Assembly (NCBI GenBank): GCA_015062235.1
Contig: SUUZ01000005.1
Span: 1 to 64,000 of the forward strand
Reading direction: 5' to 3'
DNA length: 64,000 nucleotides
Origin: Alphaproteobacteria bacterium
GTDB taxonomy: Bacteria; Pseudomonadota; Alphaproteobacteria; RF32; CAG-239
The translations under genes were made by a program, and so were the position numbers. Shown piece after piece: positions 38,585-47,941 of the stretch; position 1 is the stretch's first letter, and each line of letters starts with the position of its first letter. The notes under the pieces are model-generated. The model was given only the letters and a program-made list of their open reading frames with translations. It was not told the origin of the DNA and searched no databases.

Positions 38585-39640
38585 AGTTTTTTTACTTTTT
38601 AATTGTCCACAAGCAGCTAAAATATCTTGTCCTCTGGCAACTCTAATAGGAGCTTCATATCCTGCAGATTCTAAAAATTTGGAAAAAGCATGAACCTTGT
38701 TATTTGAGCTCGGTTGATACTTACAACCAGGCCATGGATTAAAAGGAATAAGGTTAAATTTTGCGCCAAGTTTGTATTTTTTCATCAACGCCACTAATAT
38801 TTTAGCATCTTCAATAGAATCGTTAAAATCTTTAAGCATCAAATATTCAAAAGTAATCATCCGGCTCATTCCCATAATGGCTTGATATTTTTGACAAGCC
38901 TCAAGAATATCTTCTATTTTATAACGATTATTTATAGGCATAATTTCTGAGCGCTTTTCATTTGTTGGCGCATGCAAACTTATTGCCAGCTTAACACCTA
39001 ACTCAGAAGCAACAGCTTCAATATTGGGTACAATTCCTGAGGTAGATAAAGTTATTCGTCTTTTAGATATAGCAACACCACTTCCATCTGATAAAATTTT
39101 TAATGCTTTAAAAACTTCATCTTTATTATGTAATGGTTCTCCCATACCCATGACCACAATATTTGATAGATATCTAGTTTCGTTAGTAGGAGATGGCCAT
39201 TCTTTATAAGCATCGCGTGCAATCATAAATTGCGCAACAATTTCTCCTGCCGTTAAATTTCTAGTTATTTTTTGACTTCCTGTGTGACAAAACGTACATC
39301 CAACAGCACAGCCAACTTGTGTAGAAACACAAACAGCACCCCGATCATCTTCAGGAATATAAACAGTTTCAATTCGTTGTCCGTCCGCAAACTCTAGTAA
39401 CCATTTATGAGTTTTATCAATAGATATTTGTTCATCGACAATTTTGGGTCGCGTTATCGTGTAATGTTCCTTCAATTTTATACGCAGATCTTTCGATAAG
39501 TTGCTCATATTATCGAAATTAGTTTCACCTCTAAAATAAATCCACTGCCAAAGTTGCTTAGCTCTAAAAGGTTTTTCTCCTATAGACATAATTTCGCTAA
39601 GCAATTCCTCTTTTGATAAACCTAAAAGCTCTTTTGTCAT
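38573..39640 (-). CDS. rlmN: Dual-specificity RNA methyltransferase RlmN
   Basis: A 355-residue radical SAM methyltransferase that methylates C2 of A2503 in 23S rRNA and A37 in some tRNAs. The cluster motif CxxxCxxC reads CAVGCTFC (Cys111, 115, 118). Other blocks are VVMGMGEPLHN, RRITLSTSG, LAISLHAPTNEKR and IPFNPWPG. The start codon overlaps the upstream IalB-family stop (TGATG). The pairing of these two genes is common in Alphaproteobacteria. The 3' end overlaps the convergent regulator gene by 12 bp. Confidence 0.94.
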   Translation of the reverse strand: MTKELLGLSKEELLSEIMSIGEKPFRAKQLWQWIYFRGETNFDNMSNLSKDLRIKLKEHYTITRPKIVDEQISIDKTHKWLLEFADGQRIETVYIPEDDRGAVCVSTQVGCAVGCTFCHTGSQKITRNLTAGEIVAQFMIARDAYKEWPSPTNETRYLSNIVVMGMGEPLHNKDEVFKALKILSDGSGVAISKRRITLSTSGIVPNIEAVASELGVKLAISLHAPTNEKRSEIMPINNRYKIEDILEACQKYQAIMGMSRMITFEYLMLKDFNDSIEDAKILVALMKKYKLGAKFNLIPFNPWPGCKYQPSSNNKVHAFSKFLESAGYEAPIRVARGQDILAACGQLKSKKTSEF

Positions 39641-40143
39641 CACTTACACTTATTTGAAATAGCTTTATACGCCGATGTAAAACCTTTAAGAGAATAAGTA
39701 TCCTTAGTCTTAGTCCCTTTTGCAGATATTCCATTTACAATCATTCTGCTGCCACGCTTCATTGCATCCACAATATTCTTGTCATCTTGAGCTGTCATAG
39801 CCCAGGCCTTATCACCACTTGTAAACAAAGAAAACGTTTTGGCGCCTATTTTCATCTGAGTTTCACTATTTTTTTTATAAGGATAGCCTGCATTAACATT
39901 AACAACGTTATAACTTTTTTCATTAGGACGATGGGTAACAACAACATAAATATCCCCTCTTTTAGTATATTTACCCTCGTCTTTCTTTGGTGTTGATGCC
40001 ATATAACATACCGGACCCGCATTATCTCTATAGTAATAAGCAATCCAATCTCCATATTCTCCGAGTAGACTTTGTTCTGCTGAAAAAGCCGCGGTTACAT
40101 AACTTAAAAAAGCTAATAAACTAAAAAATAAACATTTTTTCAT
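39640..40143 (-). CDS. Invasion associated locus B (IalB) family protein
   Basis: A 167-residue secreted protein. It has a signal peptide (1-21, ending AFSA-E), a GDWIAYYY segment, and PVCYMASTPKK with the family cysteine. A beta-rich SKxxxxMKIG / FSLFTSGDKAWA region and a terminal Cys in NKCK follow, giving a likely disulphide. IalB was first linked to erythrocyte invasion in Bartonella, but homologues are widespread in free-living relatives and their role is unclear. It overlaps the start of rlmN. Confidence 0.8.
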   Translation of the reverse strand: MKKCLFFSLLAFLSYVTAAFSAEQSLLGEYGDWIAYYYRDNAGPVCYMASTPKKDEGKYTKRGDIYVVVTHRPNEKSYNVVNVNAGYPYKKNSETQMKIGAKTFSLFTSGDKAWAMTAQDDKNIVDAMKRGSRMIVNGISAKGTKTKDTYSLKGFTSAYKAISNKCK

Positions 40144-40240
40144 TCGAATATACTCACAATTTAATTAAATCTAATACGATTATATTTGCAAAATATATAA
40201 AAACTGTTAATTTCAGAAAAAAATTAAGGAAAAAACATCC

Positions 40241-41473
40241 ATGATAAAAGATAATTACCTAGACGTTTCTAAGCTTACCGATAATAAAAAAATCTTTAAG
40301 CTATTTTCTGTTGTTGCAGCAGGAGGTGGCGTATTAAGGTTTGTAGGAGGCGCTGTTCGCGATGCATTAAAAGGTATTAGTAGTTCGGATCTAAACTTAG
40401 TTACAGATTTAAGTCCTGAAGAGCTTGTTGAGGCATGTTCTGATGCAGGATTGGATACGATTCCTTTGGGGATAAAACAAGGAGTAATAGGTGTAATTAT
40501 TGATGATACACAAATTGAGGTTAGTTGTTTATCCAAGTATATTAATCGAAATGGTATAAATCAAATTGAATTCACAGATAATTGGGAAGCAGATGCTTCT
40601 CGTCGCGACCTAACAATAAACGCTGTATACGCGGATGAAAAAGGAAATGTTTTTGATTATTATAACGGAATAGAAGATTTAGAAAAAGGTTTTGTCCGCT
40701 TTATTGGATCAGCATCTCAAAAAATAAAAGAAGATTATTCGCGTATTTTACGATATATTCGTTTTTATTCATTGTTTGGTCTAGAAGAGCCTAATAAAAA
40801 AGCTATAGAAGCCTGTGCGGAAAATTGTTCAGGATTAAAAAAAATACCAATGGAAAAAATTCGTGACGAGCTATTTAAAATAATACAAACCCCAAACGCT
40901 GTGCGCGCTTATCGACTAATGCAAACACACGGTATTTTATCATATATAATGCCAGACGCAGAATATATTGACGATTTAGAGTTCTTTAATAACATAACAA
41001 ATGAACACCATATCGATGATGCTGCCATAATAAAGTTGTTTATTTTATATCGTCCAAACATTGTACTAGCTGAAAATTTAGCAATAAGACTCAAATTAAG
41101 TCGCAAAGAAAAACAACTTTTAACATCACTAGCGGCAGAACAAATTTCTTTGAAAGATTTATGTGATGAAAATACATTGAATAAAATAATTTATGAGTTT
41201 GGAATAGATTTTGCAAAAGCAAAACTACTAACTAATGTTGCAGAGAAAAAAGAGATACCCGATAATTTGTGGGAAGTATATGTTAAAATATCTCAAATGA
41301 TAGAACCAGTTTTTCCTCTTAAAGGTAAGGATGTTATAAATAAGGGAATTACAGATAGCCAAAGAGTTGGATTAATCTTAAAAGAGCTAGAGCAACGTTG
41401 GACAGATTCTAATTTCACGTTAAATAAGGAGCAGCTTTTATTAGAGGTAAATAATTTAAAAGAAGTGATATAA
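40241..41473 (+). CDS. CCA tRNA nucleotidyltransferase (class II poly(A) polymerase family)
   Basis: A 410-residue enzyme with the class II nucleotidyltransferase head: GGAVRDALKG at 36-45, a metal motif reading SSDLNLVTD (Asp50 and Asn52 where the usual form is D-x-D), the RRDLTINA nucleotide-selecting motif, and the SRILRYIRFYS neck helix. Family members add or repair tRNA 3' CCA. The Asn in place of the second catalytic Asp is unusual; the remaining motifs look intact. It may be a specialised or inactive form, or a sequence variant. A terminator follows. Confidence 0.85.
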   Translation: MIKDNYLDVSKLTDNKKIFKLFSVVAAGGGVLRFVGGAVRDALKGISSSDLNLVTDLSPEELVEACSDAGLDTIPLGIKQGVIGVIIDDTQIEVSCLSKYINRNGINQIEFTDNWEADASRRDLTINAVYADEKGNVFDYYNGIEDLEKGFVRFIGSASQKIKEDYSRILRYIRFYSLFGLEEPNKKAIEACAENCSGLKKIPMEKIRDELFKIIQTPNAVRAYRLMQTHGILSYIMPDAEYIDDLEFFNNITNEHHIDDAAIIKLFILYRPNIVLAENLAIRLKLSRKEKQLLTSLAAEQISLKDLCDENTLNKIIYEFGIDFAKAKLLTNVAEKKEIPDNLWEVYVKISQMIEPVFPLKGKDVINKGITDSQRVGLILKELEQRWTDSNFTLNKEQLLLEVNNLKEVI

Positions 41474-41502
41474 GAAAAGACCACATAACGTGGTCTTTTC
41501 TT
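41472..41502. terminator. Bidirectional rho-independent terminator
   Basis: A 13-bp stem AAGAAAAGACCAC / GTGGTCTTTTCTT with a 5-base loop lies between the convergent CCA transferase and OB-fold genes. Confidence 0.85.
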
Positions 41503-41511
41503 ATAAAACAA

Positions 41512-41874
41512 TTATTTGCTCAGTTTTTTAATGGATTTGACATCAACTTTGGTTGGTTTCATCATTTCTTTATCAACTTCTCCAGATATTTCTACAAGCT
41601 CTCCAGCGGTAACAGTAACACCGTCAAAATCTTCTTCATCTATTTCAATAATAATTTCTCCTGTTTTATCTGTAAAAGCATATTTGTCATCACCGAGCGC
41701 TTTAACAATTTTACCCTGCATAACAACCAATGTTTCATCCGATTTATTTTTTACGTTTTCAACGGTTTCAACAACAACATTTTCAGGAATAAATATAAAT
41801 CCTTTATTTTTATCTTTTGCAATAACAGGAAAAGCCACCATCGTGCATATCAAAGCTAACAATATTTTTTTCAT
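41512..41874 (-). CDS. Secreted OB-fold protein (YgiW/YdeI, BOF family)
   Basis: A 120-residue protein with a signal peptide (ending PVIA-K). The BOF pattern is clear: VENVKNKSDETLVVMQGKI, ALGDDKYAFTDKTGEIIIEID, and LVEISGEVDKE near the end. Periplasmic YgiW/YdeI-like proteins are linked to stress tolerance and metal or peroxide response. Start at 41874, with AAGGAGA upstream; the longer frame starting at 41934 has no ribosome site. Upstream in the same direction lies the MFS remnant. Confidence 0.83.
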   Translation of the reverse strand: MKKILLALICTMVAFPVIAKDKNKGFIFIPENVVVETVENVKNKSDETLVVMQGKIVKALGDDKYAFTDKTGEIIIEIDEEDFDGVTVTAGELVEISGEVDKEMMKPTKVDVKSIKKLSK

Positions 41875-41945
41875 TTTTATCTCCTTATTTATATAAATAC
41901 TATAAATAGATAAGAGTCTTTTTGAAAAAAACAAGATAACAAAAA

Positions 41946-42836
41946 CTAATTTATTCTAACTGGTTTAAATAATCTGTTGTAAACAAGAGCAATACCCAAA
42001 GAACAAAAAACAGTAACCAATAGAAGTATTCGAGGAGAAAATATATCAGCAGCAAAACCAAGTAAAAAACCGATTAAAGATGTTGTTATACCCCCAAAAA
42101 AACCAACGATTGAATCCAGCGTTGCTCGTAACCCTTTATTATATTCTTTTTGTAATAAAGTTGACGATGATGTAGTTACTGTTCCATAAAATAGGTTTTG
42201 CATAGATGCTATAAAAGGCGTTATTGAATTATTTATAATTAAACTTATGAATCTTATTAATGAGCTACCAAATGTAGAAAAACATAAAAGTTTTAGTAAA
42301 TTATTTTTAGTAAATAAGGTGGCTATATAATAACTTATCCATCCAGTTGTATGCTGCAAAGCTCTTGCAATATTAATAAAATATATAGGGATTAATTTTT
42401 CATAATAGCTTGCTTCAAATCGAAAAACGGAATTTGCTAAAGCATCATTTAAAATTTGTAAAATTGCATAGTGTCGCAGAGTGCGGTTTTTTATGAAAAT
42501 ATATACACTTTTTTTTAATTGTTTTTGTGGCGATATTCTTTTTTTAAAGTAACTTCTAGGATTTACCATTAAAGCAATGACAAAAATGTTAAAAAACGAT
42601 GGAAGGGTCGCAATCCAAACCAATGTTTGTAATGAAAAATAATAAGTTACAAATGTTGCTATAAATGCTGCAATTAAAGCACCAAGTTGATAGAAGGAGG
42701 AAATTTTAGCTAAGATTTCCATAAAAAGTTTGCGTTTTCGAATTTGTTGACATGTCTCATATATCATAGCACACTCTGTACCAGATTTAAATGCTAGCCC
42801 AACATCCCAGAACGATGAACCTATAAGTAACAGCAA
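41946..42836 (-). pseudogene. 5'-truncated MFS transporter
   Basis: 296 residues of a major-facilitator protein that begin within the loop after about the third membrane segment (FKSGTECAMIYETCQQIRKRK matches the usual AFxSGxxxAxxYE region of this family). About 75-90 N-terminal residues are therefore missing compared with normal ~400-residue members. The frame opens with TTG and has no ribosome site. Immediately upstream, 17 bp away, is the end of hydF on the same strand. The remainder (about eight membrane segments) is intact. Likely a remnant left after a rearrangement. A frameshifted upstream part was searched for and not found. Confidence 0.7.
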
Positions 42837-42853
42837 TGTTTCGCCTAATCATA

Positions 42854-44059
42854 TTACAGTCCAAATGGTTTTATAACCCTGTCAAAAACACCCTGGGTTT
42901 TAGAAATTGCTACCCCATAATTAGTTATAGCAACACCACGCCTAACACATTCATTCAGTCTACGATTCATTTCAACACGGTTAAGCATACAAGCTCCGCA
43001 ATGAATAACTAAATCATATTTTTCTAGCATTTCAGGAAAATCACATCCTGTACAAAATTCAAAATCAAGGTTTTTTTTAGTATATTTTTTTAATAATGCG
43101 GGTATTTTAATCCTTGCAATATCATCATCTTGTGCGTGATGAGAACAGGCCTCTACTATTAGTATCTTACTATTGTTGTCAAGGGTATCAATTTTTTTTG
43201 CTCCATCTACCATAACCTTTAAATCACCTTTAAATCTAGCAAAAAGGATTGAAAAGGTTGTTATATCAATATGTTGAGGGACAATTTTATTTACTTCGGA
43301 GACAACTTGAGAATCTGTAATTACAATTTTGGGTGTATCTTTAAGTGTTTTTATACTTTTTTCTAATTCATTAACCTTAGTAACTACCGCTACTGCATTT
43401 TCATCTAAAATATTTCGCAAAATTTGTACTTGGGGTAAAATAAGTCTGTCTTTAGGAGCAGAATTGTCTATAGGCGTAACCAAAATCACAATATCTTTAT
43501 TTCTTATAATATCATCGAGCAAAGAATGTGTTTCATTATTATCTACAGAAAGAGCCTTAATAAGCATATTTTTTAATTCAGTAATTCCTTTATTGTAGAT
43601 GCTAGATACATGAGTATATATAATATCATTTTTTTGTAAGAAAGATTTATCCTGAGTCTTAGCCTTTTCAATATCTTCTTTAGTAAAAACAGCAATAAGA
43701 GGAATATTCATTTGTTTTATTTTTAGAATGTTTTGAATATCAAAATCTGTTATCCCCTTTTCGTCAATCGTAAATATAACAATATCTGCTTTATATAAAG
43801 CTTTGCGAGTAGCGTTGATTCTTTGTAACCCTAAATTAGAATCATCATCAAGCCCAGCTGTATCAAAAAAAGTTACAGCTCCTAAGGGTAAAAGCTCATA
43901 GGGTTTGGTTACTACATCAGTAGTTGTTCCAGCAACATCAGAAACAATAGAGACAGATTGATTTGTTAAAGCATTTAATAATGATGACTTGCCAGTATTG
44001 CGTCGCCCAATTAAAACAATGTTATAGCGCATTGCTCGAGGTGTTAATTTAGCCTGCAT
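42854..44059 (-). CDS. hydF: [FeFe]-hydrogenase H-cluster maturation GTPase HydF
   Basis: A 401-residue protein. The GTPase domain has the P-loop GRRNTGKSS, DVAGTTTDVV and FDTAGLDDD. A dimerisation region follows, then the iron-sulphur domain with the diagnostic C-x-H (Cys305, His307) and, 45 residues later, HCGAC (His353, Cys354, Cys357). HydF assembles the di-iron subcluster with HydE and HydG and delivers it to HydA. None of those partners is in the window. AGGAG precedes the ATG. The gene implies fermentative hydrogen metabolism. Confidence 0.93.
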   Translation of the reverse strand: MQAKLTPRAMRYNIVLIGRRNTGKSSLLNALTNQSVSIVSDVAGTTTDVVTKPYELLPLGAVTFFDTAGLDDDSNLGLQRINATRKALYKADIVIFTIDEKGITDFDIQNILKIKQMNIPLIAVFTKEDIEKAKTQDKSFLQKNDIIYTHVSSIYNKGITELKNMLIKALSVDNNETHSLLDDIIRNKDIVILVTPIDNSAPKDRLILPQVQILRNILDENAVAVVTKVNELEKSIKTLKDTPKIVITDSQVVSEVNKIVPQHIDITTFSILFARFKGDLKVMVDGAKKIDTLDNNSKILIVEACSHHAQDDDIARIKIPALLKKYTKKNLDFEFCTGCDFPEMLEKYDLVIHCGACMLNRVEMNRRLNECVRRGVAITNYGVAISKTQGVFDRVIKPFGL

Positions 44060-44082
44060 AATAAACTCCTAAATCATATAAA

Positions 44083-44108
44083 AAGGCCCACTGTAGCTAG
44101 TGAGCCTT
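44083..44108 (-). terminator. Terminator after tRNA-Ala
   Basis: Read on the minus strand: AAGGCTCACT-AGCTAC-AGTGGGCCTT (one T-G pair) followed by TTTT, just downstream of the tRNA gene. Confidence 0.65.
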
Positions 44109-44112
44109 AAAT

Positions 44113-44188
<76 letters not shown>

Positions 44189-44248
44189 AAAAGTCACTCG
44201 CAATTTACTTAAAAAATGCAATATAGTCAAGCCATTTTACTATAAACA

Positions 44249-44719
44249 TCAAGAATCTTCAGGATGTTTTTTTGCAAAACCACTTTTACATTCCATTGAC
44301 CAAGACATTAGTAGCTCTTCTTCTTTAGTGCTTTCATCAATTTGTTCAGCAATAATTTTAAATCCATTTTTTTGATAAAAATGAAGAGCTTTAATGTTTT
44401 TTGTAAACACTTTTAAACTTAACTCCGAATATATTTTTTTTACATAGTTGACCAGCTTAGAACCAATCTTTTGTTTTTGAAATAATGGATCAACAAATAA
44501 AGCTCCTATATATTTATCATCTATAATACTTATAAATCCCTTTATTTGTCTTTTATCCTCAAAAACAAAACTTTCTGTATTTGGTAAATAATACTTCTTT
44601 ATAATTGGCAACATATTATGCCAATATTCATTACTGACAAAATCATGAGATTGAATACTACCTTTAAGCCATATAGCTAGCATTTTCTCAATATCATCAG
44701 ATGTATACTTTCTAATCAT
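44249..44719 (-). CDS. GNAT-family N-acetyltransferase (YjaB-like)
   Basis: A 156-residue acetyltransferase. An N-terminal MIRKYTSDDIEKMLAIW block precedes the IGALFVDPLFQKQKIGSKL acetyl-CoA loop, with the pattern QxxGxG modified to QKQKIGS, and FYQKNGF at the C-terminal side. The YjaB group is proposed to acetylate small molecules or peptides; substrate unknown. It overlaps the start of its minus-strand neighbour, a DMT transporter, by 4 bp. Confidence 0.8.
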   Translation of the reverse strand: MIRKYTSDDIEKMLAIWLKGSIQSHDFVSNEYWHNMLPIIKKYYLPNTESFVFEDKRQIKGFISIIDDKYIGALFVDPLFQKQKIGSKLVNYVKKIYSELSLKVFTKNIKALHFYQKNGFKIIAEQIDESTKEEELLMSWSMECKSGFAKKHPEDS

Positions 44720-45660
44720 TTATGTCTCTTTCTTAAAGATATTCTTTTTAGTCGTCTTTCCATAAAAACACGGTGAGCGTTTCTATATACAATTATGGAT
44801 TTTGTACGAGCTTTAAGGATTATTGTAAATTCTTTCATTGTTAATATAACGCCAATAGTAACTAAGCTTGAACCCAATAAAATTTGCCAACTAAGAGGGT
44901 CGTTAAACATTAAAACTCCAGCAGCAATACCGAAAACAATTCTCAATGTGCTGAATGGTGCAATTTTATTAACCCCATTAATAGCAATAAGTTTTTGCCA
45001 CAAAACTATTGCAACAGACAAAACAATAACTTCAAATGCCATAACCCAACCAGCTACGAACCAGTTAATTTTATTTAATGCAGTATAATCAAAATCTTCT
45101 ATCCAAATAGACCCCATTGCAGTAAAAGGAACTGCAAACAAATATGAGTAAGCTAGAAATGTGGGGGTCTCCATATGCTTAGTATTCTTAAACATAATTT
45201 GACAAGCGCCCCAAAACACACGAGATAACAAAATAAGTATTACGCCATAAAAACTCATTTCAGGCATATCCATAATAATGGCAACACCTATAAATGATAA
45301 CAAAATGGCTAAAACTTGCTTAATATTAATTTTTTCTTTAGCCCAAATACAAGCCATTAATACAGAAATAGGACCCTCTGTTTGCATTAATAAAGAACTC
45401 GCTGAAGGGGATAGTTCTTTATAGGCAATATAGCCCAGCATATTAGTAATGACATTAGATGTAATAGCAACAAACAATAGCTGTCCAAGTTCTTTTTTTG
45501 TTGGTTTAGCGAAAGGTAAAAATATCAATGCAATAATAGCATATCTTATAGTTAAGAAAGTAAACGGAGGTAACTCTTGAAGCCCCAATTTACTTATTGC
45601 GGGATTAATACCCCAAATAAAGACAACCAATAATGATAAAAATATAGCTGAAAGTTTCAT
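44716..45660 (-). CDS. EamA/DMT-family transporter
   Basis: A 314-residue inner-membrane protein with ten predicted hydrophobic segments in two EamA repeats. It starts LSAIFLSLLVVFIWGINPAISKLG, typical for the drug/metabolite family. The second repeat contains LLSRVFWGACQIMFKN. The basic C-terminal tail is long. Substrate (amino acid or metabolite export) cannot be assigned. It starts 11 bp after the parE stop. Confidence 0.82.
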   Translation of the reverse strand: MKLSAIFLSLLVVFIWGINPAISKLGLQELPPFTFLTIRYAIIALIFLPFAKPTKKELGQLLFVAITSNVITNMLGYIAYKELSPSASSLLMQTEGPISVLMACIWAKEKINIKQVLAILLSFIGVAIIMDMPEMSFYGVILILLSRVFWGACQIMFKNTKHMETPTFLAYSYLFAVPFTAMGSIWIEDFDYTALNKINWFVAGWVMAFEVIVLSVAIVLWQKLIAINGVNKIAPFSTLRIVFGIAAGVLMFNDPLSWQILLGSSLVTIGVILTMKEFTIILKARTKSIIVYRNAHRVFMERRLKRISLRKRHK

Positions 45661-45671
45661 TAAATAGTTCC

Positions 45672-47660
45672 CTAAATATCTAAATCATCAACAAACTTAG
45701 CTCGTTCAATAATAAACCTAAATCGTAATTCAGGATTCTTTCCCATCAAACGCTCTACTTGACGTCTAGTTTCAAAAGCTTCTTCTTTGCCTTCTTCGGT
45801 AGATGTCGACGGAATCATAACTTGCAACAACATACGATTCTTTTTATCCATAGTTGTTTCTCTAAGTTGTAACGCACTCATTTCACCTAAACCTTTAAAG
45901 CGGCTGATGTCTGGTTTTTGATTGGCTTTCACAACTTTTGCTAATATTTTGTCTTTATCTTCATCATCCAAGGCATAATAATTCTTACCACCAACAGCAA
46001 TTTTATAGAGCGGTGGTGTAGCAATAAATAAGTGACCATTAGCAATAAGTTGAGGCATGTGTTGGTAGAAAAACGTCATCAAAAGAGAAGCAATGTGAGC
46101 TCCATCAACGTCAGCATCAGTCATGATGATAATTTTTTCGTAACGAAGATTTTCTTCTTTATAGTTGTCTTTGGTGCCACAACCTAAAGCCTCTATCATA
46201 TCTTTTATTTCTTGGTTTTGGGTGATTTTTTCAATGGATGCACTTGCAACGTTTAAAATCTTACCTCTTAAGGGTAAAATAGCTTGAGTCACTCTATCAC
46301 GCCCCTGTTTTGCTGAACCTCCAGCCGAATCTCCCTCAACAATAAATAATTCAGTGTTTTCTGACGAAGCTTGCGAACAGTCAGCTAACTTTCCAGGTAA
46401 CCGCAACCTTTTTGTTGGTGTTTTACGTACTTTTTCCTTTTCTTCTTTCTTTTTCTTTCTCGCATCGGCTCTTTCAACAACATATTCTAACAAAGCGGCA
46501 GCATTTTCTAAATCTGAAGACAGCCAGTGATCAAAAGAATCTTTAACGGCCGTTTCTACTAAGCGTGTTGCTTTAGACGATGTTAACTTGTCTTTTGTTT
46601 GTCCCTGAAATTGAGGATCTCTTATAAAAACAGACAACATAATAGAAGCATCACCCAAAAAATCTTCAGCAGTTATATTGGTTGCTTTTTTATTGTTGAC
46701 CATTTCACCATATTCTTTAAGACCTTTTAATAACGCCGACTTAAAGCCAGTTTCGTGTGTTCCTCCAAAAGGAGTAATAACGGTATTGCAGTAAGAATGG
46801 CAAAATCCACTTTCATCTTCAGGCCAAGTAATAGCCCATTCAATTTTTCCTTCATCATTATCTAAATCAGCTTCTCCAGCAAAAGGACGTCTGTTAATAG
46901 TTGCTTTAGCCCCAACTTGATAATTCAAAAAATCCAAAACACCGTTAGGGAAACATAATTCCATTTCCTTAGGAGTAGCCTCTCCTTCACCTATAATTTC
47001 AGGAGCGCAATGCCAATTTATTTTAATTCCCTTAAATAAAAAAGCCTTTGATCTAGCCATTCTAAATATACGATTAGGCTGCAAATTTGAATTAGCTCCA
47101 AAAATTTCTGGATCGGGTTTAAATGTGATAGATGTTCCTCTACGATTAGGAGCATTTCCTACTAATTCTAGAGCACCTAAAGGAATTCCTTTAGAATATT
47201 CTTGCCTATAAAGTTTTTTATCTCTAGCAATTTCAACAACTAATTTCTCAGATAAAGCATTAACTACGGACAAACCAACCCCATGCAACCCTCCAGATAC
47301 TTTATATGCTCCACCTCCAAACTTTCCGCCAGAATGCAACATAGTCATAATAACTTCTAGAGCTGATTTATTAGGGTATTTTGGATGTGGATCCACAGGA
47401 ATACCACGTCCATTATCAATAATGCTGACAGAATAATCCTCATTCATAACAACGTCTATACGGGTAGCATATCCAGCAACAGCCTCATCCATTGAGTTGT
47501 CCAGTATTTCTGCAACCAAATGATGCAGAGCGGTTTCATCGGTTCCGCCAATATACATACCTGGTCTATGTCTAACGGGTTCCAGTCCCTCTAAAACTTC
47601 AATAGATTGAGCGCTATATTCTTTAGTTGTTATTTCTGTTGCTTCAAACAAATCAGCCAT
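45672..47660 (-). CDS. parE: DNA topoisomerase IV subunit B
   Basis: A 662-residue type II topoisomerase ATPase. GHKL motifs: [60 protein letters not shown] with TDADVDGAH. Compared with gyrB at 33686-36115 it lacks about 150 residues in the C-terminal half, the usual difference between the two in Alphaproteobacteria. With ParC it separates replicated chromosomes. Confidence 0.94.
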   Translation of the reverse strand: MADLFEATEITTKEYSAQSIEVLEGLEPVRHRPGMYIGGTDETALHHLVAEILDNSMDEAVAGYATRIDVVMNEDYSVSIIDNGRGIPVDPHPKYPNKSALEVIMTMLHSGGKFGGGAYKVSGGLHGVGLSVVNALSEKLVVEIARDKKLYRQEYSKGIPLGALELVGNAPNRRGTSITFKPDPEIFGANSNLQPNRIFRMARSKAFLFKGIKINWHCAPEIIGEGEATPKEMELCFPNGVLDFLNYQVGAKATINRRPFAGEADLDNDEGKIEWAITWPEDESGFCHSYCNTVITPFGGTHETGFKSALLKGLKEYGEMVNNKKATNITAEDFLGDASIMLSVFIRDPQFQGQTKDKLTSSKATRLVETAVKDSFDHWLSSDLENAAALLEYVVERADARKKKKEEKEKVRKTPTKRLRLPGKLADCSQASSENTELFIVEGDSAGGSAKQGRDRVTQAILPLRGKILNVASASIEKITQNQEIKDMIEALGCGTKDNYKEENLRYEKIIIMTDADVDGAHIASLLMTFFYQHMPQLIANGHLFIATPPLYKIAVGGKNYYALDDEDKDKILAKVVKANQKPDISRFKGLGEMSALQLRETTMDKKNRMLLQVMIPSTSTEEGKEEAFETRRQVERLMGKNPELRFRFIIERAKFVDDLDI

Positions 47661-47850
47661 AGTTTAATAAAATCCCTTAAAATCCTAATGTTTTTCGGGG
47701 TGAATCATAAATCAAAAGGTGGTATTAAACAAGTACAAACTTTGATAAGTCAACAAATCTTTTTTTGAAAAAACTCTTGATTTTTTAATATTTTATGTAT
47801 AAAAGGAGTCACGAAATCGTCAATGGTGGCGATTTTATAATTCACACGCA

Positions 47851-47941
47851 GGCTTGTTTGGGGATTTAAACCTCACTCCGGTGCTTGAAGTTCAAGTTCT
47901 CGTAAGGCTTGCGGAGGTTTAACCGGAAAAAGGATAAAAAA
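47851..47941 (+). promoter_or_regulatory. Structured rpsB leader, candidate autoregulatory element
   Basis: TTAAACCTC (47866-47874) can pair perfectly with GAGGTTTAA (47914-47922), enclosing a CTTG/CAAG hairpin. The closing stem ends 19 bases before the rpsB ATG. GGCTTG is repeated at 47851-47856 and 47906-47911. The layout is suited to control of translation by S2, but this is inference. Confidence 0.5.

Noticed and set aside
45672..47660. Second gyrB copy
   Set aside because: Length and motif context fit ParE; the pair gyrB and parE explains both.
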